Part shown: positions 35,919 through 49,200 of the stretch, piece after piece | Layout: every line of letters begins with the position of its first letter | How positions within the stretch are numbered: position 1 is the first letter of the stretch | DNA from: Onchidella celtica | Lineage: Eukaryota; Mollusca; Gastropoda; Systellommatophora; Onchidiidae | Direction: 5' to 3' | DNA length: 64,000 bases | NCBI GenBank assembly: GCA_963931925.1 | Contig: OZ007569.1 | Coordinates: 46,637,021 to 46,701,020 of the forward strand | The notes under the pieces: generated by a model | Databases searched by the model: none | Seen by the model: only the letters and a program-made list of their open reading frames with translations | Told to the model about the DNA's origin: nothing | Made by a program: the position numbers and the translations under genes

Positions 35919-36298
35919 GTAAGTCCTCATCATCTTGCTCAGTAGCATCACAATTTTCTCCACGCTGACGAGTTAATGCAAGCTAATTTAATTTTTGCAC
36001 ATGAAGTTATTATAATACATACCCAGTGTTTAGGGCAGAACGTTCAAATGTTAAAGCGACTTTGTGTTGAGTGGGAAGATTGTGATACTTTAGTTCATTG
36101 GGAACACAACAACCACCGGCTTTCAACGATGCTTTCGCTCTGATCCGCAACGAGGGCTTCCACAGGGAAACGAGAAACTGAAACTGCTCTAAAATGATTA
36201 CCTTTATTACAAAATATGTAAAGTAATTATGTTGACTGCGTTCCCATGTTTTAGTTCGTTCGCCAGTTATAATTATTAACAATGTCCATTATTTCAGA

Positions 36299-36576
36299 TC
36301 TGTGCATGCATGGTTCAGGATACGCCGTCACAACTATGCGGAACAGTTGATGAAGTCTGCTTGTTTTCACCCATATCCGACTACAGCAAAGAATGAGTTA
36401 AGTTAATGGAATACGTTCACTGCTAAGGGGAGACATTGCAACTCTTTGTCATATTTGTGTGAACTTCGGTAGAAACTTTGAGTGCAATCATACTGACATT
36501 TAGATTTAGAATCTATGCCAGAGGAGCTGTTCCATTTTTCTATGACATTGTGTGCTAACTAGGACCAGTAAACAAA
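36299..36576 (+). other. Probable 5' UTR of the RRBP1-like gene
   Basis: It follows a good acceptor and runs to the initiation codon. It contains short upstream ATGs. The context at the start, AACAAAATGGAA, has A at position -3 and G at +4. Confidence 0.4.
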
Positions 36577-37255
36577 ATGGAAGTTCTTACTGCAATTTTA
36601 ATTGGAGTAATCGTTTTTATACTGTCAGCTCTGATAATTTATTGCAGTTCTGCCTTTTCTATGAGAGAAAAAACATTTGAAGAAGTCATAGCAGAACAGA
36701 AACGGCGTGAAGAGGAGGAAAGGGAGAAGGCTAAAGCAGAGAAAAAGGCTGAAAGAGAGCAGCTGAAGAAAAAATTTAAGAAAGGAAAGCATGATAAGGT
36801 GAAAGAAAAAGCAGCACAAGTCACTGAGCCAGAGCTTAAGGCTGAACACAAAATGGTCAACTTGGAAATTGAACCAGAGATTATTGAGCCAACTGAATCC
36901 CTGGGTCTCAGTGCTGGTGTGCGTCATAGAGGCAAGAAAGACAAGGCTGCTAAGTCCATACTGCAGAACAAGGGAGAACACACCCCAGTGGCAGAGAAAG
37001 CTGCAGAAATTCATCATAAGCCATTGGTACCCAAAGATGAGTTGGAACTGAAGAAGATACATGAGAAGGAAAAAGTGCAAGAGAAAGTTGTGGTGGTGGA
37101 AAAGATTGAGAAAGTGAAAACAATTCACACTGAGTCCCATGAGAAAGAATTGAAGTCTAAGCATTCAACTGATATAAAAGAAAATCTTCCACCATCAAAG
37201 AAAGTAGAGAAAGATGATGGAGACAAACGCTCAGGAAAAACAAAATCAACTTCAG
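36577..37255 (+). CDS. RRBP1/KTN1: RRBP1-like coding exon 1: membrane anchor and basic region
   Basis: Residues 1-226 plus one base. The hydrophobic segment ILIGVIVFILSALIIYC lies close to the N-terminus with no cleavable signal, as in p180 and kinectin. A basic, Glu/Lys-rich stretch follows. Donor GTGAGT. Confidence 0.95.
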
Positions 37256-40200
37256 GTGAGTGTGTGTCTGGACTTTCCTTCATTTTCTGAATACATTTTA
37301 CACTCTCAGCATCTCTTTTCCTTCTTGATGATGTATGTGACTTAACATAATCACATGTACTCAGCAGGAGTCAGCTGAATATATAATTTTTCTGTAGAGT
37401 TCAGCTGTATCTCTGGGAGGTCTTCTGGCTGCCTGCGCCATAATTTTCACCGCTATTAAGTAAAGCTCATGGTTACACATTGTCACTGTTATCAATTTAA
37501 ACTCATAACACATGGAATGGTCAGATGGATCTGGGGGTGTGAGGGTCTAGTTAGTTTGTATCAATGGGCGATAGTCAGATTGACTAATCAGGCGAAAAGG
37601 GGCTGGGGTAGTTGTGTTTTCTTGACTGGCGCGGACGGGCGGAAGACCTTCCGTATTTCTTTGCCATGATTTGAAAGAAAAATCAAAACAAGCAAATTGA
37701 GCGACTACAAAGACTGTATTTGTGGTTAATTAAAAACTAAGTGTAAGTCTGAAATATCTTATCATAGAATAAAGAAGGGGGAGGATGCGACTTTAGGAGC
37801 ATCCATGAATGGGGTTAGTGCTCTAAATGTTTGTTTTTTATATACAGGGCTTTGTGATTAATAATATTACACAGAACATGAGATACACCCTCTAAAATTT
37901 TGTAACTGATTTGGTGCTCCTTCCGTAAAGACTATGACTGGTGAGGTTAAGGACATGATTCATCTTGGCAGGCACATTGCTGTTTGTTTATATTCATGAA
38001 ATTGGATATTTTCAGAGACATTTGATCCAGGTTTAAATTCAGGTTAAAATAAGTATTTGTGGATTTTAATACCATTCTTCATCTCACAGAGGACGTCTCA
38101 CTCAATGGATCCAAACTGATCTCTTCAGTGAAAACAGCCAAACTATCAGATAATGAAGTCCAGACCCTTATTGATATTCTGCTTAATAGGCAAGGACTTA
38201 CTCCAACTGGCCCAGTTGCCTCTGAGTCGTGGAACAAGGTAAAGTTTTATTTAACACCAGGCGACAACGTGATCATTTTCATCACATAAAAACAATGCCG
38301 AATGTAGTAAGTCTCACAGAAGTCTCATGATGAAATGAAATAGAAAAGGATCTTTCCACCTCCACAGATCATTTCTTTGTTATTGCAGCTTTTAGTCATC
38401 ATACACCTTGGTAAGGTAAAACTTTGTTTGGCTAAAAATTCACTTCGTTTCTGTTCCAGGTCATTAGTAAAAATAAATATTTCTTTCATACTTTTGTGTA
38501 GATGCCATACTTTTTTTGTAGTAAGATGCCATTTTATGTTTTCTCAGATCAAGCAGATGGTTTAACTTAGTTTTACAGCTTCTCATAGCTTTTTGTTAAT
38601 TTACAGAAAAGCCAGAAAGGTGATCCTATGCTCCTATTGAAAAAGCAGCTTGAGGAAAAGGAAAAGGCCTTTCAGGAAGGTATATTTATACTTCTGTTGC
38701 ATTTATGCTGTTACATTGGTTAATATTTGAAAATAGTAGATGATGATAAACAGTTTGTTTAATGTTCTTGATGTGTGGAAAGTATCTTTACTAGCACTAT
38801 AATTGTTAGTGGTGAAAGGGTTTCAACCACCAAGGCTATTTTTTTCTGATGATAGAGTAAACTTCTTGGCAGATGTTACACAAGCCTATAATGGAATGCA
38901 AATTACATGGCTTGTATCCAAGTTAATCAACATATTTATTGATCTGTATGGGTTACAGAAGTAAAAGACTGACACAAGTACTGAACATAAAATTTATGTA
39001 GTTATGCAATGTATTGTTGACCCTCAGTTAAAAAGTTGGATGTGCCATTTTGTGGAGAGGAGGAGTGTATTCAGTGAGATTTTAATGAAAGTTTGGCTTT
39101 ATGCCAGTCATTTGTTATTTGATTTTTCATATTTAGAGCAAAACATGGCAATGACTGCTAACACTCGGGTTAGGGAGCTGAAGAATGAGTTGATGGCAGA
39201 GAAAAACAAGTACACTTCTTTGGAGAAGAGATATCAGGAGAAAATTGGACAGCAGCAAGCAGAAATGGATGCCTTGCAGCAACGCATGCAACACACCCAT
39301 GACCAACATCTTCACGAGACCAGCAACCTGCAGGCCAGGGTCAGGCAGCTTGAGCAAGGAGGAGATCGTGCCACTGCGCACAAACTGACTGAAGTAAGCA
39401 TAACATGGTGGGATCTACATGTCTGTCAGTAGTTTGCAAGCAGATGGGAAAATAAGTTTACATATTAACCTGGTGAACAGGCATTGTGTCCAATGCAAAA
39501 TTAATTCCAAGACAGGTTTTGTGTGTGTGTGTGTTCAGATTAGAATGAATTTGCCTTGACTTACTTGACTTAAACCCTTGAACCCCGAGTGGGGCATAGG
39601 TCATCTACCAAGGTCCTCCACCTTGCTCTGTCCTGGGCTGCGGCTTCAATCTGGCCCCACGAGAGTCCCAGCATTTTTGCCTCACTTGTAGTTGATCTTT
39701 GCCATGTTGTCTTGGGACGCCCGCGGTTTCGTTTCCCTTGTGGGTTCCATTTGAGGGCCTGGCAAACGATGCTGCCTTGGGGTTTTCGGAGCATATGTCC
39801 AAGCCACCCCCACTTTCTCCGTTTGATTTGCGTTTCCACTGGCTCTTGCTCTGACCGTTCCCACAGCCATTCGTTGGTGACTTTGTTGTGCCAGCTGATC
39901 CGCAGGATGGTTCTGAGGCACCTGTTGGTGGTCTGCAGCTTGTGTGTTGACCCTTCGGTAGTACGCCAGGTTTCACATACGTATAACAGCACAGACTTTA
40001 CATTGGTGTTAAAAATCCTGATCTTGGTGGACTGGCTGATAAGCTGGGATGAATTTGCATTACAAAACCTTAAAAATATTGATGTAAGAAAAGATCAATC
40101 TCATTTTATACAGTGGTGAAGATGTTCTCTGATAATGAAGTGATTGTGCAATTTTTCCTTTGAAGAGGAAGGATAAATTAGAAAAGACATGCCACCAGTC

Positions 40201-43200
40201 TGTCATTATGTCGTTGTGAAATCATGGCCAGACAGTGTAGTACAGTGCACATTAGGCAGGAGACGTGTATCAGACATGTGGTCGGGAAGATCACAGATGC
40301 AAATTGTTTCACTTCTGAACACAGATTTATTAGGCAGGTCACTTTAGATAACAGTATAAGCAACTTTTTTTGTCAGATCTTGATGCTTGCAGATGTTAAT
40401 AATTGTAAAAATTTGTCTGTTATTACGATTTAAACATTGTTATTTTGTACAGTTTCAGGGAGTTGCAGGTGGCATGATGAACGCCGTGGATTCTAGCATG
40501 AGATCTTGGCATCTTTTTTGTAAATTTTGCCGTTTTTCTATTTCAGGAAAATAAGATTCTGCAAGAAAACTTTGCTCTCAAAGTGTAAGTATCAATAAAT
40601 AAATTTGGTGTCAAACGTAATTATAAAGCTAGTAATTTCTCCATTCAAGATGATTTCTGTTTGAATGTTTATGTCTTATGATGTATTCGACATTTTTTGT
40701 CTAAATCTCTTCCCTATGATAGTTGTATGTTGATTATATTAAAATACTTAATTTCCACAAGGCTTATGTAATGTAAAGTGTCACATGGTTCAGCGGGAGT
40801 TAATAACAAATGTATGTACTTTACCTCAAAATTTCTGAACAGTGGATATCATTAGTGTCCACATGTATCCCTGTTTCTCTAAAATTCCTGCCAGTCTATA
40901 ATCCTCCTTATTTGTTCTCTATGACAGTGGGCTGTGGTTGTGAACCCGCGAGTTTTGATTGTAATAATTACTCAAGGCCTAGGCTTAGCAAATAGTGTTC
41001 CTTGAATACAATTATGATACAGACCAAGCTGTTTGTTTGAAAGTACAAATAAACCTAAATTGCAACAGAAATTGAAGTTAGTGAGAAAGAATGATTTTCT
41101 TGCACATACTCTCTTGATGTTAAGAGTAGGAATTTTATGCATCTACATAATCTTCTCTGTAGGTAGTTGGTTTGTGAATATAGCTTGTATCATTTCTGAA
41201 GCTTTACAATGTGACATAATTGTTTCAATTTTTTTTTTTTTAAACTTCCAGCAAGGAAATTGTTAGCCTGAATGACCAAATAAAGCATTTTGAGAAGGAA
41301 TTGAAATCTAATGTCAACAAGTTCCAGACTAGTGAAGGTGCCAAAAAGAATCTAGAATCAAAGATCAATGCGTATGAGGATAAAATTCGCACTCTTGAAG
41401 CATCACAGGTAATTTTGATGGTGGAAAAATGTCTTTTTGATGTTACAATTATTAAATTCATGTTTACTGTGAGGTGCCTTAGAGAGGCAGCATGTCTGAT
41501 GCATTACATTTAATTGATGAAAACAATAAATGGGCCCAGGATATAATCCTGAAGTTACAGTAATGGGTTATTTCAATTACAGTGCAATCCTAATATCTCG
41601 ACATCAGTGGGACTGTCTGAGAAGTAAAGAGAAAGTTGAAATAACAGATTAGTGGTGGAAGAGAACAAAAAATATGCAGGGGAGATCAAATATCACCATT
41701 ACGGTAAAAGTGTCTAGTAAATAACGCAATTATGTCCTTGTCTCTTTTAATTATCGGCATGCCGTCACCCATTCCTCCAATATCATTGTTGTGTGGAGCA
41801 GTTGCATGACAAATGTTTGCTGATATCGGTGAGATGCTGTATTACCTATACAACAAATGCATAGTGTTTTACTTTTTCTTTGTAACCTCGATCTGACCCT
41901 TCTTCAGAAAAAGTAATGATACTGATACACATGCAGTTAACTAAGAGATCTAGGTCAAGGCGCACGAATGTTTTGTTTAAAAAAAAAATTAGTACACACA
42001 GTCTGTAGTACTTTGGACTAGCTGCTGTGTGCTTATGTGTCGCACTCCACACTTGTGTTATCGAAACCAAGGGTCATTCCCTCTCCCACCCCTACTGGCC
42101 GGCACTGCAAAAAGAAATAAAGAGGTCTTTTGTACGGGGAATTGTGTGGGTGTTTTTGGCAGCACAGTAGTAGATCTTGTGCACTTGTGCTTTGGTCGGG
42201 GAAAAGTGTGTCGATATAAAAGGAAAGAATGGAATAACACATCGAATTACAGGGAAATATTTAGTAGCATTAAAGAAGGCACAGGTTGGGACTTCGAAAT
42301 TGTGTCGAGTTACCCAGAATGTCGACAAAAGCCATGTCCAGATAAGTGGATTGGAGTGTACTTTTTTTTTAGATTATAATGTCCTTGAGCATCAATGTTT
42401 CAATAATTTCATATGCTTCAGACTGGACTCTACAATTTGTTGGTGGCACAGAAGTTTATTTAAAAATAAATTTTTTTATCAGAAGGATGTCGACTCCATG
42501 ATTGCCAAACGTATGGAAGAAGTCAGCCAAGAGCTACGCAAAGCTGAAGCCACAAACACCTCACTGAGTACAGACTTGCAGAAAGCAAATGGAGCACTCA
42601 GCACAGCTCAGGGAGAGGTTAGCACACTGAAGGGCAAACTGCAAGAGTTGGAGGCTCATCTTAGCCGAGCTGATGCCAGCAAAGAGGCAGAGGCTAGACT
42701 TCAGGTAAGCTATACTCTTAATCATCGATCATTTATGATGAACAGATGTGGAAATTTGCTGATCACCAAAAGGTGAACTTTTCTGTTGGCAGTATTGGAC
42801 CATTTTTCTATTAAAAGTTTGGAATTTCAGAGATATACTTCAGACCATAAATGGCATCGTGATAACTCAGTCAGTAGACTCTTGTATTTAAAGTCTCAAT
42901 CACATAGTGTGAAAATTTAAAGTGTGAAATGGTTTAAGGGGAGTTCCTTTTGTGCAATTGTTGTGATTGATGCAATATGAAATACAATTCATCAAATATC
43001 AATAGTATTTCCCAGTGTTTGTCAGATCCTCTTTCCATACTTGAAATTTGAGTACAAGGAATGCCAAGAGATGCCACCCATTCCGATTTTTCTTGAAAAA
43101 CTGGCCTGATTCCGATTTTCCGATTTGCAATGCCGGTATTCTGATTTTTTGTTAATTCCCGCAATCGGCATTTTTTTTCATTTTCTTTCTTCTGGATTCT

Positions 43201-46200
43201 AGTTTTTATTATAATTTTTACAAAATGCGCCGAATAGGAATATTGCGATCATTTTATGAATAAACGGAAGTTAGTTCTACTTTCTTTATGGCTTATTTTG
43301 CACTGTTCAGGGATTTGATCACTACATGCATTTTTTACATTTTTTTTACCGTTCCACTTAGCGGTGATTCTGAAACTGACTGCATAGACCTATTTGCCCT
43401 CACTTAAGTCTAAGTGTTATTTTTGGTTGCGACTGTGACGGAAGGAGGACTCAGTTCTAAACCTAGCTAGATTTAGATCTTTTCCTTCAAATTTAAGCCC
43501 AGCTAGATATCGCCAAAGTTTAGATCTATGTGAATTACTCGGCAGCAACTATGTCGGATGCAGGAATGAGACCTAGATCTAGCAAGATCTGTGGATTAAG
43601 TCTAAAGTAATTTATTCGGTGGCTATGGTGACGGAAGAAGGAATCAATTCTAAACTTACATAGACCTAGAGTTCTTTAATCCAAGCCATGAACATGGAGA
43701 CGATTGATGTTGTATGGGCACAAATTGTGAAATTAAAACATTAAGATTGGGAGTGGGAAAACACATCAGCACAGAATAGGCAAAAATTATGCAGGGCATC
43801 TGACATCCTTTTATGCATTTTGGCACTCAAATCCCAACATGTTAAGGCAGCTCTTATCTGACATAATTCTAGGAAAAACACAGCTCCTGAGCAAAGATAA
43901 GTTAGCCACAGTGCTTTTCTGGGGAGGGTTCTTACTCAGTTTTGGCCAAAATCAGGACAAAAAGGTTGGATAATATTTAACCCTCTTAGTGCCAAAAAGC
44001 CACAATTGTGGCTTTACCGGTAGAGTGCCAAGAGCCATAATCGTGGCGCTCTTTTATCACTAGTTTACCTCCGGCGTTATGAAAACCTGGCAAGCATGCG
44101 GCTGACTGCTGGAAACTGTCGCTAACCTCAAGTGACTAAATCACGGCAAGTGTGCGGCTGACTGCTGAAAACTCGTTAACCTCAAGTGACTGAATCACTA
44201 TTTTATTGCCGTTTTAAGCTGGCATTTTGCATACATACAAAATTTTTATGGTGGCACTGAGAGGGTTAAGATGTAGTTGAAATGAACTGTAAATAGTATA
44301 AGTCTTTAAGATGATTTTCAGCTTAATCCGTTGTGATCAAGAAAAAAAACAACATCAAAAGATAGGTTTAGAAGTGGTACCAATATAATTTTATCGTTGT
44401 TCGCAGCAAATCAGATTTTTTCCCCCAGAATCAGATTTTTCGGGAGCCTGATCCAGATTTTGATTTTTGTAGGGTGATTTGATCGGAATCGTTCTGATTT
44501 TTCTTGAAAAATGGATGTGATTCTGATTTTCTGATTAGCTAGGCAGGTATTCCGACACTCTTTACTTCCCGCTGTCGGCACATTTTTTTCCCCGTCTCGT
44601 CTTCTGGATCCTAGTTTTTTAAATATAACTTTTCCAAAATGCACTGAATCGGAATGTCGTGATCATTTCAGGAACAAACCGAAACTAAATCTAGAGAGTA
44701 TACATGTATATATAGAGATCGTTCACTATTGGTCGATTTGCACTGCGAGACACGGGAGGCTCTGCGAAACCACTATTAGCATGGAGCGGAAAGTAGGTCG
44801 CTGCGGTAAACAATATCCATTTGTGCATTTCCATGGGGCGCGGGAGCTTACAAACGGTTTTAAATAGTTTCAATCAGCCCAAAAATATGTCTTATACGAA
44901 CAAACCACAGTAAACAGATATGCACACTATCTTTGGTGAAGAAGGTCTCTTTCAATTCTTCAATTTCTTGTTTACCGCAGCGACTTAGTTTCGCGATTTG
45001 GCGGAAGTGAACCCTCTCTATACATCTATACTCTCTGCTAAATCTTATCGCTTCTTTTACACCATTTAGCCATTTGTTCACTTGCTACAATCATTAGTCA
45101 CATCCATTGTACGGTTTCACATGGCGGCGATTCTAACCTAATTAGATCCATTTGCTTAAATCCAAGTGATATTTTGGTGGCAATTGTGCCAGAAGGCGGA
45201 ATCAGTTCTAAACCCAACTGGATCTGTCTAGATCTATGTGTTCAATCAGTTCTAAACTTTTGTCTAAAAGTGATTTGTTTGGCAGTAATTTGATGGAAAG
45301 AGGAATCAATCGAATGATAGCAAGATCTATAGACATCAGTTTTGTATTTGTGAGGTGCTTTGCGAAAACCCGACGCTTTGCGCAAAGACTAGATCCGAGA
45401 TATAGCTCGAAACAGGTGAAAATCTGACCTCGGGGTCAAAATGGGTTAAGGCTACCATAGGTATCTATGTCAAGACATACATCAACTGGGTGAAGGATTT
45501 TGTTGAATTCGATCTAGAAATGTGTCAAAATCGTGTTTTTTTTGGGCCATCCTGAAGTAAAAATTTGGAATTGTATAACTTTAAACTTGATTTTCTCTGT
45601 TTTGTAGTTTTCTGTTTTCGTCACTTAAAATGGTCATAACTTCGTTAGTAATGAAGATATTGACAAAATTCAAGTTGCATGTTGTTCAGGAATGTTTCCT
45701 CTTCATTTCTTGCATTTAACTCAAAATTCATGATTTTCGCAAAGAGTAGGGTTTTTGCAGATCACCTCACATTTGTCTAGACCTAGATTTCTTAAGTTTA
45801 AGCCATGGAGAAGGTTGATGTTGCATGGACACAAATTGCCAAATTAAAATATGAGAGTAGAAAAACAGTGAAATAGCACAGAATGGGCAAAAATCCTGCA
45901 GGGCATTTGTGCATCTTCACAATCAAATAATTAGCATATCAAGGCAGTTAATATCTGAAATTCATGGCAAAAACACAGCTCCAGAGCAAAGATTCAAGTT
46001 TGCTACAGCACTTCTCTGGGCAGGGCTCTTTTTCAGTTTTGGCCAAGGCTAATACAAAGAGCCAAAATAAGATAAGGTTGAATTGAATGGAAAATAGTGT
46101 ATGTTTTTAAGATGATTTTGAGCCTATTCCTGTGTCACCTAAAGGAGTAGATTTATAGATTTAATACTGGTACAGTTTGAATTTTCGTCGTCGTTTGCAC

Positions 46201-49200
46201 TGATTCAGATTTTTTCTTGGCTTGATTCAGATTTTTGTCTTTTATCGGGTGGCATCTCTGAAGTGGGATTGGCAGAGATCCTGCAGGACTTCATGGGGGG
46301 GGGGGGGGGGGGGGGCTAGTCTGGATATTGGAAACTGAACAAAGAAGAAGAAAAATACAAGGAATCAGTAATGAAAGATACTTTGTCTTTGAGTTTCGGA
46401 GTTTCTTCTTGTTTGCAATATATTTTTGTTTCTTTCTTTGATGAGTAAATGACCACAGATGGCCTATTTGTGTCAGCTATCTATTATCAGATTCAAACCT
46501 GTGTGAGTAATACTGTTTCATTTACTTCCACAGGAATCTGAACGTAGACGTTCTGACTTGGAAGGAAATGTTAGGAACTTGGAGAAACAGCTGGCTGATC
46601 TGTCACAGCGTTTAGGTGAAAGTGAGACGGAAACTATGGTAAGCTGTGGTGTGCTGTCCTTCAAGCTGGAGTGGCTGTTTCTAACAATATCATTCATTGT
46701 GTGGTACGAAATCTTAGGTAGCTGTGCTCTGCTTTTGTGACAGTAACAAAAAAAAAAAAAAAAAATGAATGTCAAGACAGTAATGCTGTGAAATTTTGTT
46801 TTTTCAATTTTATGGTTTAGAGATTTGATAGAGAGCATAGACTTACTTTTTTAAATAGTTTCTGTCAGTTTTTGTTCTTTATTTCTTGGGTGTCTAACTT
46901 CTTTTAAATCATAAACCTGTGAAATTCATTGGTACCTCCTGTAGGGGTTTCAACAAGTCAACACAGCCCACCAGATCAGTTGGTTGGATGTCAACAAAAT
47001 TTAGATGTTTTATGTATTTTCTGGCCCTATTAAAATATCCAAAGTCCAAATAACATAATGCAACATTTGTGAAAATTTGATGTTGCTGCAGCGATTATTT
47101 GTTTGAGTGGACACTGGATAACTCATTTCTTATTTGATTTTTTTGTTTGTTTTGTTTTGGTCAGAGTCAAGGACTACTGTATGAAAGGACGCGCACGACC
47201 GATCTTTTGACATCGCTAGCGAAGGCCATTTGATTATTGACACCTACAGCCTTATTATGACACCTAAGACTAACCAATTGTAACCAATGTTGCATCCAAA
47301 CATAATCTCATTAAATAAAGCAGTTTTACCACAGTTAATGACGATACCATACAGTAGAACCTCTGGCATAAGACCTCAGTATGTAATAACACATGCAATT
47401 TGACCTTGAAATCAACCTTTTCTATTTGATTTTTTTTAACCACCTTAATTATAGCCCATTCCATGAATCAGGACCATTTCTGCAGTCTTATAGCAATGGT
47501 TCCTCTGTATACAGAAACGAAAAATAACTCACCATGTTGCAGCCCAAATTAGTCAGCGAGCTGTGCCTTCTTGATGGAGGTCTGGTACAGAGCTGAATTT
47601 CTTTGCTGGTCCTTTTCCAAATTATGAATCCCATGCAGAAGAACATTTATTTTGCCAGGCGTCGCAGCAGATGTTTAGAAAATAATCCAAAACCATAGTA
47701 GGTGTTCATGGTGAGAAGAATGTTGACAAGTCTTTGACGGCAGCATGCTTTATGTTTGGATTTCTTCACAAAGCACAAACCAGTCCTTACGAACTCATAT
47801 GTGCACACATGTGGGACAGTCAAACAACCCCTTGAAACTTCTTGGATGAAGTCTTTTACTTAGCTTGACAATAAACACTTCAGCAAGTGAACTGAATCGT
47901 ACAACAAATACCAAGCTCGCTGATCATTCAAAGGATGTACAGTCTCAAAGTCAGTTCTTGTGAATAATTTGCAGTATTGCTGATTGATTTTATGATTGTC
48001 AGTCATGGACCCTAAAACAATCCCACCTGTCTTCTCAACAACAGCAGCAGCTTTCTTGACAACAGTGAATTGGTAGGCAGCTGTTAGGTTGTGAACAGGG
48101 GTAACAGATACCATAACACTAGGTCCACCATGCAAACATTTCACCATGACACATAACATAGAGCTTGCCTTGGAGTCTGGGTCATTTTTTGACATGCCAT
48201 TGAGAACACCCCCCTGAAAAGGCGACTCGTTGGCGAGTTTTCACTTCATCGACTAACAAAAAACAATGTTTCTGCTGAGCATTCTTTGCTTTCTGAAATG
48301 TTTTCTCCAGTACTTGGTCAACATCTGTAGAAGAGATCATAGACTGCAGCTTTCGTCTACTTGGGAGAACAAGAAAGTCACGCAGTTGATGGTAATTACA
48401 GTGAGGGAAAGATTAAATTGCAAAGCAATAATCTGCCACCGAGAATGCCCTGTCATATATGAGTTGAAGCTGTCTTGTAAGAAATTTGAGTTTCTTGCCT
48501 TTGGCAGCTTCAAGCGACTCTTAGGCTTGAACTTGTTGAAGAGTCGTTGCCACTTTTTTAACAACACCATCCACAGGAAGGTCATAGTTAATCGCTGAGT
48601 GCACAGCCTCAAAGAATTATGTGTAGGATGACAGACCAGTGTTTGGACTTAAGATTTTACCCAAAGGCACGTTAATCCCATTCTTGAAAGCAGAAAGAGT
48701 AAGAGGTGAACACAAAGTAGATTTGTTGTGAACAATTATTGACAAGAAACTCTCTCTGTAATCTTTCACCATGAAAATACACACAAATTTGTCTTCTGGA
48801 CGAGATATGAGAAGATTTTCATACTTTTTTAACAACTCTTTGTCAGGAGAAAACGAAGTGATTCTGTCTTTCTTGATGAAATAGTTCAGCTGTTGATCCT
48901 CAGCTTTAGGCTCGTGTGGTGCTGGTTTTGGTGTTGGCAAACAAGAAGAAGGAACATTAAAAATACTTGGTGGCAACACAGGCCGAATATGTCCACCTGG
49001 TATCTTGACCATAGGTGTATCCGCTGGCCAATGTCTCTCACATATAAAAAATTTTGTTGGGTCGACAACGAAATCCTCACATTGGGGGAGAACGTTCAAC
49101 CATTTCTGTTTTTCTTGTTTGTCTTTAGGTAGTTTAAACACACGGCAGTTGTTAGATTCGTTGTAGTTGCCTTTGCAGTTCACAACACCACACTTGTTTG

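Larger units (their letters stand above)
43067..46259. mobile_element. Two head-to-tail copies of an old element with three younger MITEs nested in them
   Basis: Outer ends are a perfect 13-bp inverted repeat, AGAGATGCCACCC at 43,067-43,079 and its complement at 46,247-46,259. Copy 1 is about 43,067-44,470 and copy 2 about 44,480-46,259. They share parts in the same order: TCTGATTTTTCTTGAAAAA, then CGGAATCAGTTCTAAAC-like, CACAGAATGGGCAAAAATC-like and CACAGCTCCTGAGCAAAGAT-like parts. Copy 1 holds the MITE at 43,981-44,265; copy 2 holds those at 44,693-45,037 and 45,350-45,770. Without them each copy is about 1.0-1.1 kb. No coding frame. Lies in RRBP1-like intron 7. Confidence 0.65.

Noticed and set aside
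36625-37164. 179-codon minus-strand open frame opposite RRBP1-like exon 1
   Set aside because: It is the antisense of a Lys/Glu-rich exon, which reads as Leu/Phe/Ser-rich and stays open by codon bias.
42029-42379. 116-codon open frame in RRBP1-like intron 6
   Set aside because: No domain, and the flanking exons 6 and 7 join in phase without it.
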